Part shown: positions 22,396 to 34,030 of the stretch, piece by piece | Numbering within the stretch: position 1 is the first letter of the stretch | Layout: the number at the start of each line of letters is the position of its first letter | NCBI GenBank assembly: GCA_963971575.1 | Contig: OZ020616.1 | Span: 19,727,535-19,791,534 of the forward strand | Reading direction: 5' to 3' | Length of the DNA: 64,000 nt | DNA from: Liopterus haemorrhoidalis | Lineage: Eukaryota; Arthropoda; Insecta; Coleoptera; Dytiscidae | Notes under the pieces: model-generated | What the model was told of the DNA's origin: nothing | The model's input: only the letters and a program-made list of their open reading frames with translations | Databases searched by the model: none | Translations under genes and position numbers: made by a program

Positions 22396-22552
22396 ACCGA
22401 CCGCCAACATATATTAGGGAGGTATTATGATCATACCGATTTTGACATTTCGCGATTTCGATGGATCTCTACGAACTGAGGTCCCTATATAACGTTTTGA
22501 CTATTTTTAGCATGATATCTGTCGCTCTGTCTGTATGTCGGTCTGTCTGTCG

Positions 22553-22585
<33 letters not shown>

Positions 22586-22985
22586 CCTGTCTGTCTGTCT
22601 GTCCGTCGGTCTGTGTACACGTGCAGAGAACGTGTTGATCAACTGTTGGTAAAAATCGGTTAACTAGAAGGGAGTTTACTCGTTTCGGTTTTAAGATTTT
22701 TGCGAATATTTCACAATAGGGAAATATTTCGAAAAAAAAAAAAAATTAACAAAAGTTGCTATAAAAGCAATAACTAACAACTTTTCTTTGAGATTTTTTT
22801 TTGTATTTATGCAGTTACGTTTTCCTGGTTATCGTAAATTATAAATACACATTATGAAATTGTCAACGTAATATAATATGTTATTGTCTTTTACAATAAT
22901 AACTACTCTGCTGCTAGAATGTATTTTATACCAGTACTTTGTGATGGCGGTCGGTCCTGTGGTGGCCAAAGCTGATTTTTTTTTA
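22396..22985 (+). mobile_element. Helentron-like H2, copy 1
   Basis: 5' subterminal repeat ACCGACCGCCA (22396-22406) pairs with TGGCGGTCGGT (22945-22955). The latter is followed by a CTGTGG/CCAAAG near-hairpin and a T-run. An imperfect GTCT array (about 22523-22613) lies between the 5' and 3' blocks. The plan is the same as H1 with unrelated sequence. No open frame other than the repeat-encoded SVCLSVC one. Confidence 0.75.
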
Positions 22986-23190
22986 GTACCGTAAGATTTA
23001 TTTTTTTTCAAAACGATGGACAATAAAGAAAATATGAAATTTATTATAAAAAAAATCAAAACTATCAGTAGGGTCAAATAAAACATTTCTATAACTATAA
23101 TTTAATTTAAAAAAATAGTTATTCTGCATTCACAACGTCATAATTATAAATTAAAATTAGTATAGGTACTATTCTATTTCAAATGTTTAA

Positions 23191-23695
23191 AGGGAGTATC
23201 ACACTAGAACGGTATCCAAGTTTTACTTTTGTAGTTTTTTTTTCAGGATTCACGTCTTAGGTTTTGACTTATCACACAGTATTTTAATATTATTTAAGAC
23301 TTGGAAATTTTTTGTATGCTCATGCGTACATCGTGTTATCATGACAGTTGACAGTTTATTTGTGAGTTTTCACTAAATTAATTAGTTGTTCTTCTAACAT
23401 AATTTTTTTTTTTTCTTATTAGTATATTCGAATATATTAATTATACAAAAAAAACTAACCTCAACGTAAACAAAAGACAAAAACGCAACAGCTGAGAACG
23501 AGAGAACACCAGTTGCCGCACGCGCTTTTTGAAAAACCTGCATAGAAAGACAGGAATTGAATCATGTTCCATTTGCCTAGTCTTTAACCTAACCTAGGTT
23601 TTTTCATACTACCACACAAATGACTTCGATTCGAATGCAAAAACTTTAATTTTCCAAGTCTAGACGTTAATATTAACTCTAATATGATAAGGCTT
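23191..23695. mobile_element. Harbinger-like MITE L, copy 1 (TAA target)
   Basis: Ends AGGGAGTATCACACTAGAAC and AATATGATAAGGCTT are inverted. TAA is duplicated at 23188-23190 and 23696-23698. Same family as 51182-51538. A 3-bp TWA-type target fits PIF/Harbinger; the assignment rests on target length and ends only. Confidence 0.75.
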
Positions 23696-23875
23696 TAAGT
23701 TGAACTAGATTTTGAAATCTAGTTATTTTTATCTATTAAATCGGAGAAATATGTATATTGATAAATGATTTCATTTTTTTCAATTTCAAAAACATATTTT
23801 TCGCTAATAACTATGTGTTATTTTATTTATAAGTTCTTCAGTACTAAGAATGATTTATTATTGTTTGATATAGGC
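23696..23875. mobile_element. Family D fragment and linked repeat
   Basis: GAACTAGATTTTGAAATCTAG (23703-23723) is a family D end. 23740-23870 matches the reverse complement of 30800-30930, which also abuts a family D copy. Confidence 0.55.
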
Positions 23876-24411
23876 CAGCGGTTCTTACACTGGGGTTCGC
23901 GTAGCCTATATCATTTTACATCCCCCAACTTTTCGCTTTAATTCAAATAACTCATTTAATAAAAAATCTAAATGGTCAAGACTTTTTGTATTTGTTGATA
24001 TCTAACTAGGTATTGACATAACTAAATAAAAATTAATTTTTATTCAACTGCAAATTATTTACAGAAAACATATCTGTTTTGACCAATATTTGACCAAGAA
24101 ATTGTTTGTATGAGTTTAACGTATTATAATTTGTAACTTTTTAATTCTTTGTACTACTATTTTTATTCATTTTATGTTTTGTATTCTGTATGCTAATAAA
24201 AATATTAATCTCTATAAATGCGCAAGACCATTTATTAAAATAACCAGCGATATATTTTTACCAATATTTATTATAACGTAGTGGCTATGAGATTATTGAG
24301 CCAGAAATTAAGTATCAAGAACGACGTAAAATGCCTTGGGTTGGGATAGGGTCCGCAAAAAAAATGTTGTTCAAGGGGGATCCTCGGACCACAAAAGTTT
24401 AAGAACCCCTG
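23876..24411. mobile_element. hAT element, CAGCGGTTCTTACACTGG end
   Basis: Left end CAGCGGTTCTTACACTGGGG, right end AAAAGTTTAAGAACCCCTG; the flanks ATATAGGC/GTATAAGT match only 5 of 8. Same family as 49050-49373. Confidence 0.7.
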
Positions 24412-24422
24412 GTATAAGTCGT

Positions 24423-24451
24423 TGCGGGCCGCCAGTTTGACACCCCTGCCA
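24423..24451. mobile_element. Solitary hAT right terminus
   Basis: GCGGGCCGCCAGTTTGACAC followed by CCCTG is the end of a widespread hAT MITE type; no left partner was found. Confidence 0.6.
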
Positions 24452-24858
24452 TAAAAGATCTTTTATTATATATTTGATAGAAAACATGACAGAGTAATAA
24501 CCATCTTTTATAAAAGTTATTTTACAAAAGATAATAGCCTGCTATTAACTTTGATAAAAGATATATCAGTTTGAGAGCAAGATGGCGGAAGTAAAGTTTA
24601 CATGTGTATTTTAACAACTAAATTGGTAATTTCGGAATATGACGGTTATGAAATGTTATTTAACTCTCAACATTCAGATAACAAAAACAGGAAAGAAAAA
24701 TAAAGGCGTTCTGAATAATTGCACCTACCATCAAAATGATATAATAGTATAGTAAAGTAAAAATAAAAAATAGTAAAGTAAAGTAAAAATAGTATAGATG
24801 AATAGTAAATGTAGGGTTGAGAAGACAATATTTGGCGGAGAAAATTAAGATAAGTACC

Positions 24859-25430
24859 CAGTGGCGGCCGGAATACACGAGCTGTGGAACCCCCAAAATT
24901 AAATTAATTTTAACATTACAGATGTTTATGATATTTTTCACTGTCTCTATCTCTTAATTTACTTAATTTTTTATTAAAACCCTCACTACTGTCGTGGGTC
25001 ATGTGTAAAACAAGTAAATCGTCTACAAGTTATGATGTACAATATGCTGCAAGCATTGGCAACTCAACTTGTTATGGTAACGCTGTGATTGAGTGAGGAT
25101 AATGGTTGTTTAAACGGTTGCTGCAGTCGCTTGCAGTTAAAATCTTGCGAAGTGCACGTTAGATTACAGATATTTTTGTATTTTTAAAGAATGAATAAGA
25201 ATGCCAGGACTTTGCATGTTTTGTACAGTACGTAAAACATTAATTTTCTTCTACTTGACTAATACATATTCAATCATAAAAAGTAATATGTTATATGATT
25301 TTATTTGCAAGCGTATATGTAGTAAACCTTTTTATGTCCATTTTAATAATGATTCACTTCCCCGAGAGAAAATTTCAATTATACTTCTAGTTGCAGCACC
25401 TCCGTTAGAGGTTTCCACGAGCCGTCACTG
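24859..25430. mobile_element. hAT MITE with perfect 8-bp target duplication
   Basis: Ends CAGTGGCGGCCGGAATACAC and CCACGAGCCGTCACTG are inverted. TAAGTACC is duplicated exactly (24851-24858, 25431-25438). A 124-codon plus frame (25201-25575) starts inside and runs past the right end, so it is not a real gene. Confidence 0.93.
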
Positions 25431-26361
25431 TAAGTACCTAAATACAAATAGTTTTATTTATTTACTTAAACGCACAATGTACATCATTACTACATTTCAT
25501 AATTCAGATCGTGTTTATAGAAATAATTTGTTGGCAATTACAATTGATAAACAACTTGAAAAGTGTTTGAAGTGAGTTAATAAGTCTACGGAATACTGGT
25601 TTCCTTTGCTAAAATTTTTGGATAGATTTTTTCAGCACTAAACTTATTGTTACTATTGCTCTAATCACCGCTGCGTAAGCAAGAATGGTTTGTCGTCCAT
25701 TTCTCATACTGATCTTTTATAAAACTTGTGAAACAGTGCTGTATGTCATTCGTAAAAGAAAGTTTATAAAATTTATAATATATAAAATTCATTGACATAT
25801 TTGACACTTTTACAACATTCAGCAGCACCATAATATTGTAGTACTGAATAATAAAAAAAAATAAAATTTTAAGTATAGAAAAAAGTCTTTATCTACCGCC
25901 ATCAAATAATAAATGCATATGTGTCCAACTGTAAATACATATAGCTGTTCATATTGACTGCAGTGTAAAAAAGTGACGCGCAACGTGTTCACCCGTGAAA
26001 AATAAACGTTTTTTTGTAATGCAAGTTTTTATTTAGTAATTTAGTTAGTTATATGGAGCTCAGCAACGATGGCTATATGCAACTCACACAGCCCATCTAT
26101 ATATCTAGAATATTATTTATAAGTTAAAATAAATAAAACAATAAATAACAGTATTTTAAACATTGTTGTATAATACAATCAGCTGATGGTTCGGCAACCA
26201 TTTTGATGACGTAACAATTGTTCAGTTTAACAATTGACACTCAGAATTTCAGTGCTTTTAAATTAATTTAACTATTTTTTTAGTGATAAAACTATACAGT
26301 TTTAGATAAAATTGTATTTAACTCGCATGTTACAGCTATATTTCAGTTGGATGATTACAAC
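25431..26361. other. No recognisable gene
   Basis: AT-rich; nothing recognised. Confidence 0.45.
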
Positions 26362-27069
26362 TAGAGATGGGTCGTTCATGAACGAACCGGCTCAGTTCAC
26401 TGACCGAAGTGACACGGTTCACCAAACTGAAATGAGCCGGCCCACGGCTAACTACATATTTTCAAGGATACGATTGATCGGGGGATTGTGAGCAGTGACC
26501 GAAGTGATCCGAATCTGGATCGATGTCATGTTGAACTTCGCGAGAATTCGGCTTGTAATGTATTATCATAAAGTGTATTTTATCATCAATTTGTAGGGCA
26601 ATCTATTTGAAACTAATAGGTTTAGTCTGTACTTTCTTACAACCATATATGTATTTAGAGAATTTGTCAATAAGTCATAATTTACATCTCGAATTCATAC
26701 TAAGAATATTAACAAGAATAAAGGTAATAAAGCGGCAAATACTCCGACGTTTTTATGGAATTTATTCCACTCGACCAAACAATTCCGCTTTCCGTTGTCT
26801 GTTCATATAATGCAAGAGCCGGCTGAGCCAAGTTCTACCTACATATTGCAAACCAACAACCGTGTTGAACGGTGGGAGAACTGACAACTGACCGACCTGT
26901 TTCTCGGGGACACGTTTACTTAGCCGGATCACTAAGCCGGATCAATAAGACGGATTACTGAGCCGGATCAATGAGACGTATCACTGAGCCCGATAAATGA
27001 GCCGGCTCAATAAACTGAACGACTTCCACTGATCCGGTTCCACAAACTGAGCCGAAATTTCCATCTCTA
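26362..27069. mobile_element. hAT MITE with GAGCCGGATCA repeats
   Basis: Ends TAGAGATGGGTCGTTCATG and AAATTTCCATCTCTA. ATTACAAC is duplicated exactly (26354-26361, 27070-27077). A tandem array of an 18-20 bp unit (GAGCCGGATCAATGA) fills 26922-27025, and ACCGGCTCAGTTCACTG near the left end is the inverse of the motif. No transposase. Confidence 0.92.
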
Positions 27070-27234
27070 ATTACAACCCTCGCCTACAGCTTGGTAAACT
27101 TCATTATCGTGAAATATGGCCTCCATTATATGCTTGTTAAATAAAATACTATTTATTATTCTAATTAATACACCTTCAAGTTCAATTTAAATTATACAAT
27201 AATAAAAAGTTTCTACGAGCGAAATCTCAGTGCT

Positions 27235-27372
27235 TCTACAGGTGGTTCAAAGAACTGTATATGCCTGCCAAATCAACTCTCTAGGTTCACCTGCTAGTCC
27301 CCAATTTTTACCCTACAGAGATATGAGTGACGTAATAAGGGTTTATTTATACCTACGAAACCTTAAAAAGAA
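27235..27372 (-). mobile_element. H1 5'-end fragment, diverged
   Basis: TGCCAAATCAACTCTCTAGG, CAATTTTTACC, TAAGGGTTT and ACCTACGAAACCTTAAAAAG line up with the H1 5' region on the minus strand, without the GTCT tract. Confidence 0.65.
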
Positions 27373-27924
27373 GCTGTATTTCCAGGCTATAAGATGCACT
27401 AAGGGTTGTCGGAGAAATGATCACATAAAATATTGTTAAAAGCTTTGCCAAGTTTATAAATAAAATGATAAATTAAACATTATTTCAAAAAATACTATAT
27501 TTAAAAGAATATACAACTCTGGTAGTAGCAGGACGAGAGACGTGATATGAGACACAATATAAATTTTAAAATGCTGACAAGTTTTTTCCACGTTTTATAT
27601 TTATAGAAATATATATAAAAATTGATTTTATTTCATCTTATTTACTTGCGGTACTTTTATATTAATTTTAAAAAATTGATGTGAAGTGTGAATATTCACA
27701 CATTTCCGAGTTTCGCAGGTATATAATAAGTGAAGGCGGTATGCTGAGTGTGTAGGACAAATTTTACTTTGTAGTAATCACGGCAAAATGAACTTTATTT
27801 TTAAAATAATTTATCGTCTGTTAATCATATAATAGAATAGAATATAATCAAATAACTAGAATTTTGACAAAATAATTTCAACATAATAAAAATGCAAAAA
27901 AAAAACAGAAAAAATTAAATTCAC

Positions 27925-28025
27925 TCCGTACTCGAACTCGAAACCCTTCGTATTAAAATACGAAGGGTCGTAAGCTAAAGCTTACGACACCAGTGCTCTA
28001 ACCCATTGCGCTATCGTACGCCTTG
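27925..28025 (-). other. tRNA-like module with two perfect hairpins
   Basis: Minus strand: GATAGCGCAATGGGTTAGAGC (box A), then GAGTTCGAGTACGG (box B-like). Between them are two perfect stem-loops, CCCTTCGTAT/ATACGAAGGG (27944-27967) and GTCGTAAGCT/AGCTTACGAC (27967-27988), with loops of 4 and 2 bases. Same position within H1 as the two other modules, with unrelated sequence. Confidence 0.7.
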
Positions 28026-28498
28026 CGTGTGAGTGTCTTACATTGGTATAACTTTTGTACTTTGTGAACCAAAAACCACAAAAAATGCGTTATTTTCCGA
28101 AAACATAATCTGATCAAAAATTCCTGTTGTACTATTTCGGTTCACACCAATATACATTACTTAGAATTTTTTTAGATTTTTAGTTTAAACCATCTGGGCT
28201 ACAGGGTGTGGGACAAATTTTTTTTGCACAATTTTGGCAAAAATCGCATCAAAATAATTTATTTTGCAAAAATAAAAATTTGATCGTTAATCCACGAACT
28301 AAGGGCTTTCATTTGATACCCTACTCAAAATTTAAAAAAAATATTTTTGTTTTCGTTGAGCACATATTTGTTTATATTTTTAGGGGGGTATGTTTTTTAG
28401 ATGTTTTAGTATTTTTCCTATGTGCGGGTCAAAGAGTTGTATAAGCATGCCAAATTTCAACTCTCTAGGTTTAGCCGTTTGGCTACAATTTTTACCGA

Positions 28499-28500
<2 letters not shown>

Positions 28501-28560
<60 letters not shown>
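28501..28560. repeat. (AGAC)15 microsatellite
   Basis: Fifteen uninterrupted AGAC units inside H1 copy 3, where other copies have two to five. It gives rise to spurious open frames on both strands. Confidence 0.97.
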
Positions 28561-28612
28561 GACAAAATGACGGTATAAGGGTTTTTTGGTCATACCTACA
28601 AAACCCTAAAAA

Positions 28613-28877
28613 GTAGTTCTTATTATTAATTTATCTATTTAAAAAATTTAAATCATTAAAAAGTTTAACTTAATAAAAAGGATAAAATTTATAGTAAATA
28701 TCAGTGTATCTGAAAATGTACACATCCATGGACTACTTAAATGAGATATGACAGATAAGTGGCACCCGAGCCAGCCCAAACACGTGAAAAATATGCTATA
28801 TATGAGCATGAGAGAGAGAGCGAGATAAAAAAAATTATATAACGCTTTCATATATTTTTACACAGAGGTAAATATAT
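28613..28877. other. No recognisable feature
   Basis: Short AT-rich spacer between H1 copy 3 and family F copy 2. Confidence 0.5.
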
Positions 28878-29366
28878 TTTTCCACGACTATAAAGATAAA
28901 CGCTTATCAGTGATTAGTAAATGGAGCACGTTTCCCACTCCTTTTTATTACACACTGCTGATCAGTTACGGAATGAGCTCATTACGTAACAGGTTGAGCT
29001 CATTACATAACAGGTTCAAGCAGCAATGGCCGACCGTTGCCAGGCAACATAATAAATAGGTTGAAATCATATGTCAAATCATGGTTATTTTGTAAAGGAA
29101 ACCGGATTAAAATAAAATAAAATAGTTAAAGTTGTCGAATTTTGCAAATATATTTTTTTGATAGAGTTGGTTTTGGTCAGTCAATCAGCTGACGCAAGTA
29201 TTGTTATTTTAAATGAATTTACAATCCGTATGACACGCAGGTACATGACCGTAGCCAAACAACGTAATAAATAGGTTGAAAGCAACTGTCAAATTATTGT
29301 TAGTTTTGGAAGGACCTGAATAAAAATTAAATAAGTAATAAAGTTTAGTCGTGGAAAAAGCATAGT
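28878..29366 (-). mobile_element. Family F MITE, copy 2
   Basis: Ends TTTTTCCACGACTATA and TTTAGTCGTGGAAAAA. Matches 11977-12493 over its length in reverse orientation, including GAGCTCATTACGTAACAGG and CAGCTGACGCAAGTATTG. Confidence 0.8.
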
Positions 29367-29387
29367 AATTGGAAAAAGCATAATAAA

Positions 29388-29414
29388 ATTTTTAGGGTTT
29401 TGCAAGAATCACCA

Positions 29415-29454
<40 letters not shown>

Positions 29455-31175
29455 CGTCACTCATGTGTATGTCTATCTGTACGGTAGAAATTGTAGCCAA
29501 ACGGCTGAACATTTGAGATGCTTATACAACTCTGACCCACATATAGTAAATATATTGAGAGTTCAAAAAAACACGAGATAAATATAAACAAATATGTATT
29601 TAATGAAAAAAACATAATATTTTTTTTAAATTTTGAGTGGGTATCAAAAGATACCTCTTAATGTGGATAATCAAACACATTTTCATTTTATAAAATCATT
29701 TTTTTTTATGTGATTCTCGCCTTAATATGTCAAAAAAACTTTAGTCCTTTACCTTATTTCCCAGAGGGATTGATCTAAAAATATGAAAAAATCTTAATAA
29801 TGTACAATGATGGGAACCGAAATAGTTCAACAGGAATTATTAATCAGATTAGTTTTTCGAAAAATATCGATTTTATTGTATTAATGAAAAAAAAAAAAAA
29901 TAGTTTAATTTATTGTGTGGCATCAAAAGAATGCATGTAAAACGAAGATTAAAGAACGAAAAGTGATTTTTTTCAAATTCATTTCTTTTAACACGATTTT
30001 AGCTAAAAATGTGCTAAAAACGATCTTATCCCGCACCCTTTTATCCAAAGAAGTGCATAACTAAAATTCTGAAAAAAATTATACGTAATGTACATTGGAT
30101 ATGAGCCAGAAACGTACGAGAGGATTTTTTTATTAGATTGCGTTTTTTTGGAAATTATAGCAGTTTTTGTCATATTTTTAATGAATGGCTAAATCATGGC
30201 TAATATTATTATGGATTTTTTGTATTTATGGCTAAGGTAGTATATGTCTTCTTTTGAAATTAAAAATATAATAAAAAAACATTAACAGGCGAGAATCGAG
30301 TTCATGTGTGAAAAGAGCTTACAGGCGGAAGGGTCTACGCCATGATTCAACCTATTGTTTGAATCAGTTAAGTTTTTTGTTTTTAAGGTCTTTTATAGTC
30401 TGTTTCTTATGTTTTAGCGGAACTAAATGAGAGTTTCGTTCTTTTAGGTTGTTACGAGACGGGATCTTGCTTGGGTAATTTCATGTTTCATGGTATGTGA
30501 AAATTTTAAATTTCAACAGTGAAACCATGGAAACGAATGACAGTTAGTTTAAAAAATAATACATTTTTACATATTTTGAAAACAAAGAGAAATAATAAAT
30601 GGGAAATTTGTTTTAAGAATGACACAAAAAACAAAATAGAATGAAAATAACATTTTATAATACCAGTCAATTTAACCTAGAATTTGCAATGTAAGAATGA
30701 TTTACAAAGCTTAAACAAAATGACCAAAGTCCGAATTAATAGAAAAATAATACTAGATTTCAAAATCTAGTTCCGCTTAAACGTTTGGATTAGCCTATAT
30801 CAAACAATAATAAATCATTTTTAGTAGTGAAGTACTTAAGAGTACATACTAATAAATAAAATAACACATTGTTATTAGCGAGAAATATGTTTTTGAAATT
30901 GAAAAAAATTAAACCATTTATCAATATGTTTCTTATTAATTTAATGAAGAGTTAAATACGAAGCAAATGCAGAAAAATGGCTAGGACTTTTTAATTTAAA
31001 TTTTATTATGATAAATTTTTCACAAATTATTTAAATTTAGTAGGTACTCAAATAACGAATAAAAATGATTATCAAAAAAATATTCTTAGACATCCAGCAG
31101 TCTGTTGGCTTCTTACACTTATTAAATATCTACTGAAATGTGCGAAAATTCACACTTTACATCAATTTTCTTAAT
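29388..31175 (+). mobile_element. Degenerate H1 copy with insertions
   Basis: 5' TTTTTAGGGTTTTGCAAGAAT, a (TA)n run at 29420-29450, then TGTATGTCTATCTGTACGG and AAATTGTAGCCAAACGGCTG follow the H1 order. A 3'-like end, ATATCTACTGAAATGTGCGA then a TTCACAC hairpin, lies at 31120-31165. Between them the interior is partly duplicated and a family D MITE (30395-30800) is inserted. Confidence 0.5.
30395..30800 (-). mobile_element. Family D long MITE
   Basis: Left TCTTATGTTTTAGCGGAACT, right AAAATCTAGTTCCGCTTAAACG then TTTGGATTAGCCTATA. Matches the reverse complement of 47730-48131 throughout. Confidence 0.78.
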
Positions 31176-31479
31176 CTTCATTAATTTATGTACAACGATA
31201 TATTCGCAAAAACCAAGTTTTAAATATAGTTTAAATTTACTCCCGTAATATCAAGTGCGCAATAGCAATATTCTGTCACAAACAAGTTTCAATCTCTATT
31301 ATACAGAGCGTTCATAAATGATTGATAGGTGTTTAAATTTCCCGCTCATTAGATTAACTTTATAGGTTGGTACTTATCAGTGGCGCACATGGGAAATCTT
31401 ACAAAGCCAAATTAATTAGTCATTGACAAAGCAATTTATTAATAAGACATCAGTTTCCTAGCTACGTACGGACCTGATT
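31176..31479. other. No recognisable gene
   Basis: CAGTGGCGCACATGGGAAATC (31379) looks like a solitary hAT end; nothing else recognised. Confidence 0.4.
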
Positions 31480-31916
31480 TTGAAATATAGTGACTTTTAA
31501 TGATTGAAAAGGACTTTGAGACCGATTTTTTTAACACAGTAAATCGGGATTTGTAAGAAAATTTAGGTCAAAAATGTAAATAAATATATAATACATTTTT
31601 ACATGTTTTGAAGACAAACAAAAATAAATAAATAATGGGCAATTTGTATTAAGAATGACATGTAATGTAAAAAATCAATATGTAAACAAAATGAACGTTT
31701 ATAATGACAGTTAATTTAACCTAGAATTTGCAATGTAAATATGATTTACAAAGCTTAAACAAAATGACCAAAGTCCGAATTAATAGAAAAAAAAAAAATA
31801 CTAGATTTCAAAATCTAGTTCCGCTTAAACGTTTGGATTAGCCTATATCAAACAAAGTGCAATTTAGCAAATAATAATTATTTTATTTCAAAATCTAGTT
31901 CCGCTTAAACGTTTGG
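31480..31916 (-). mobile_element. Family D copies, tandem and partial
   Basis: 31560-31850 repeats 30560-30790 almost in full, and a second partial end (TTTCAAAATCTAGTTCCGCT) follows at 31890. This shows local duplication or insertion of D into D. Confidence 0.65.
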
Positions 31917-31923
31917 AATCGCC

Positions 31924-32113
31924 TATAAGCCTGTTTCATTGCTTTAAGCGGAACTAGATTTTGAATTCTAGTAACCGTTATCGTTTGATTGAAGCTTTTG
32001 ATCATTTTGTTTAAAAAAATCCAACTTTATACATTAAAAAATTAGCTCGTGACAACTTAAGAAAATTAAAATTTCATCTGGTTCCGCTTAAAGGTTTGTA
32101 ATAGCCTATATTA
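31924..32113 (+). mobile_element. Family D short MITE
   Basis: Begins AAGCCTGTTTCATTGCTTTA and AGCGGAACTAGATTTTGAAT; ends TTCCGCTTAAAGGTTTGTAATAGCC-like sequence; TA on both sides. Confidence 0.75.
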
Positions 32114-33419
32114 AGGCGGATTAGCTAATATTAAGAAAATCAGTTATGCTGGATTGCGTAAGTCTTGAAACTAGATGTAAGCTAAATCTCGCTAAAACGC
32201 AAAAATACCTCGCAAAACAATGCTTTGCTAGACAGTGCAACTGGGCGTTAATATTTGAGATGCAAAAATGTAACATACGTAAAAAAAGAAATTGTTATCT
32301 AGTTCCGCACGAAGCTAGGAAACGAATAATACATTTGCTTTTGTTTATGTGACTATATTTGATGTATAGATTGTTAGTAATTTTATAATTTCAGATTGTC
32401 ACGTTGCGGTTTCTCGTTTTGAATCTACGATTTATAGTACACAAATTATTGCATCGTGTACTACAGAATTTTCGTACGAGATCTTGTACGATACCGAAAA
32501 CCAACCAATTTTTATTGTCTCGACCTAAAATATTGGACAGAATGAACCAATAATGGCGCAGTATAGGATGTGCATATTCATGTAACCGTAGCGAACAACT
32601 GTTCGTCTGTCAAACATATTTCGAGGTTACTTAGTATCAACTTTAGCAATATTGTTTTTATTTTGTTTAAAATAAATTGGATTTAGCTGTTTACATTCTT
32701 AGGACATTTATATATACGTTTGAATATATTCAACATCTTATTATTATTACTTACAATTCTAAAAAGTACCGGGGGAATTATTATTTTTTTTTTTTTTTGA
32801 TTAAGTTTATAGAATTTTTATAAAAACATTTCTTGTCCACATCCTATTTTTGATTACAATTTCTAGTTCAAGTTGGGTGTTACGCACAAAACAAATTCAA
32901 CGAAATCATTAATATAATAGGAGTATGTTTTTATTTTCCTTAAACTATTTTATAACGATAATAATGACAACAATAATATTTTTTGATAAACAAAAATCGT
33001 AGTTTTATAGACAAAAATAATAATAACAAAAAATGTATAAAATAATAATTCCTTTTCAAATTTCAAATAAAATAATAACAGAAAACGGCACGGCTTTGCA
33101 AATCCAGGAGATTTACTGATTCGGGACGAAGATTAATATTATCATTCTTCAAAAATTGGTAAACTATCTGTCCACTCTAGGTTAAGTACAATTATTTGAA
33201 TTCTGTCAACTTACAAAAATATACTGCGATAAATATTGGATGGTATACTACAATAATTTTACATCCGATAATTCTGAACAAAATTCTCAATACAATATTA
33301 ATCGTACAAGATTCAAATCGAGAAATTGAATCGTGTACTGCAGGCTCAAGAAACTTGCAAGAACTATACTGTTGTGCCTCCCTTTAAATTAAAAATATAC
33401 CAGAGTCAGCCTCCTGAAT
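32114..33419. other. No recognisable gene; one family A end
   Basis: 32350-32398 (GATGTATAGATTGTTAGTAA, TTTCAGATTGTC) is a solitary family A terminus. Open frames at 32146-32352 and 33196-33387 lack any signature. Confidence 0.45.
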
Positions 33420-34030
33420 TCACAATCTCTCACTTCTGTTATCTCAAAATTAAACCCCAAAAGTTCACCTTTAGGGTCCAAAATTGGGATATATCCCTTA
33501 ATTAAGTGAAGATTTCAAAACTCTTACCGATAATCACATTAAATTCCTCCTTTTGCTTAACCCAAAAGTAACACCAAATTTCCTCTTAAGATCCAAAATA
33601 AAATTGTAATCCATCTCTTACAAGCATTTAAAATTTAAAAAAAGTATACCCCCCCCCCCCCACAAATAAATTTAAAAAACTCATAAATTCGACCTTAGAG
33701 TCCAAAATAAGTGTATAATATATATTTTAATTGTGGGGAAAATATTTTAAAATTATAATAGAAAATCACCGGAAATCAATATTATTCACTATAAACCCAA
33801 AATTACAACTCCACTCTTCTATTTAATTCAAAATTGAACCCAAAAAAAACCCCTTACAGTAATAAATTAGGGTATAATATATATTTTACTTAAAAGGGTA
33901 AATGTTTCAAAATTATTACATAAAATAACTAAAAATTATCTATCAACCTATAAAATATAAAATTTACAACTTCCTCCTTTAATTTAACACAAAATTCAAC
34001 CCCTAAATCGTGCTCTAGGGTCCAGAAATG
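33420..34030. repeat. Degenerate tandem array, about 110-160 bp period
   Basis: CTTTAGGGTCCAAAATTGGG (33471), CTTAAGATCCAAAAT (33587), CTTAGAGTCCAAAATAAGTG (33694) and CTCTAGGGTCCAGAAATGAG (34013) recur with CCTCCTTTAATTTAAC-type and ATAATATATATTTTA blocks between. Units are strongly diverged; 33649-33661 is a C-run. Confidence 0.55.

Larger units (their letters stand above)
27670..28612 (-). mobile_element. Helentron-like H1, copy 3
   Basis: 3' hairpin (GTGTGAATATTCACAC) and CGAGTTTCGCAGGTAT at the left; CATACCTACAAAACCCTAAA at the right. It has all H1 blocks and the longest microsatellite of the family. A tRNA-like module with two perfect stem-loops is at 27925-28025. The 3' interior (27720-27860) differs from copies 1 and 2 but matches 2940-3010. 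Confidence 0.78.

Noticed and set aside
25201..25575. 124-codon plus frame
   Set aside because: It crosses the right end of a hAT MITE with an exact target duplication and has no domain signature.
28380..28616. Open frames rich in SVCLSVC or TDRQ repeats, also at 22461-22652
   Set aside because: They are translations of the GTCT/AGAC microsatellite in H1 and H2, open in several frames, not genes.
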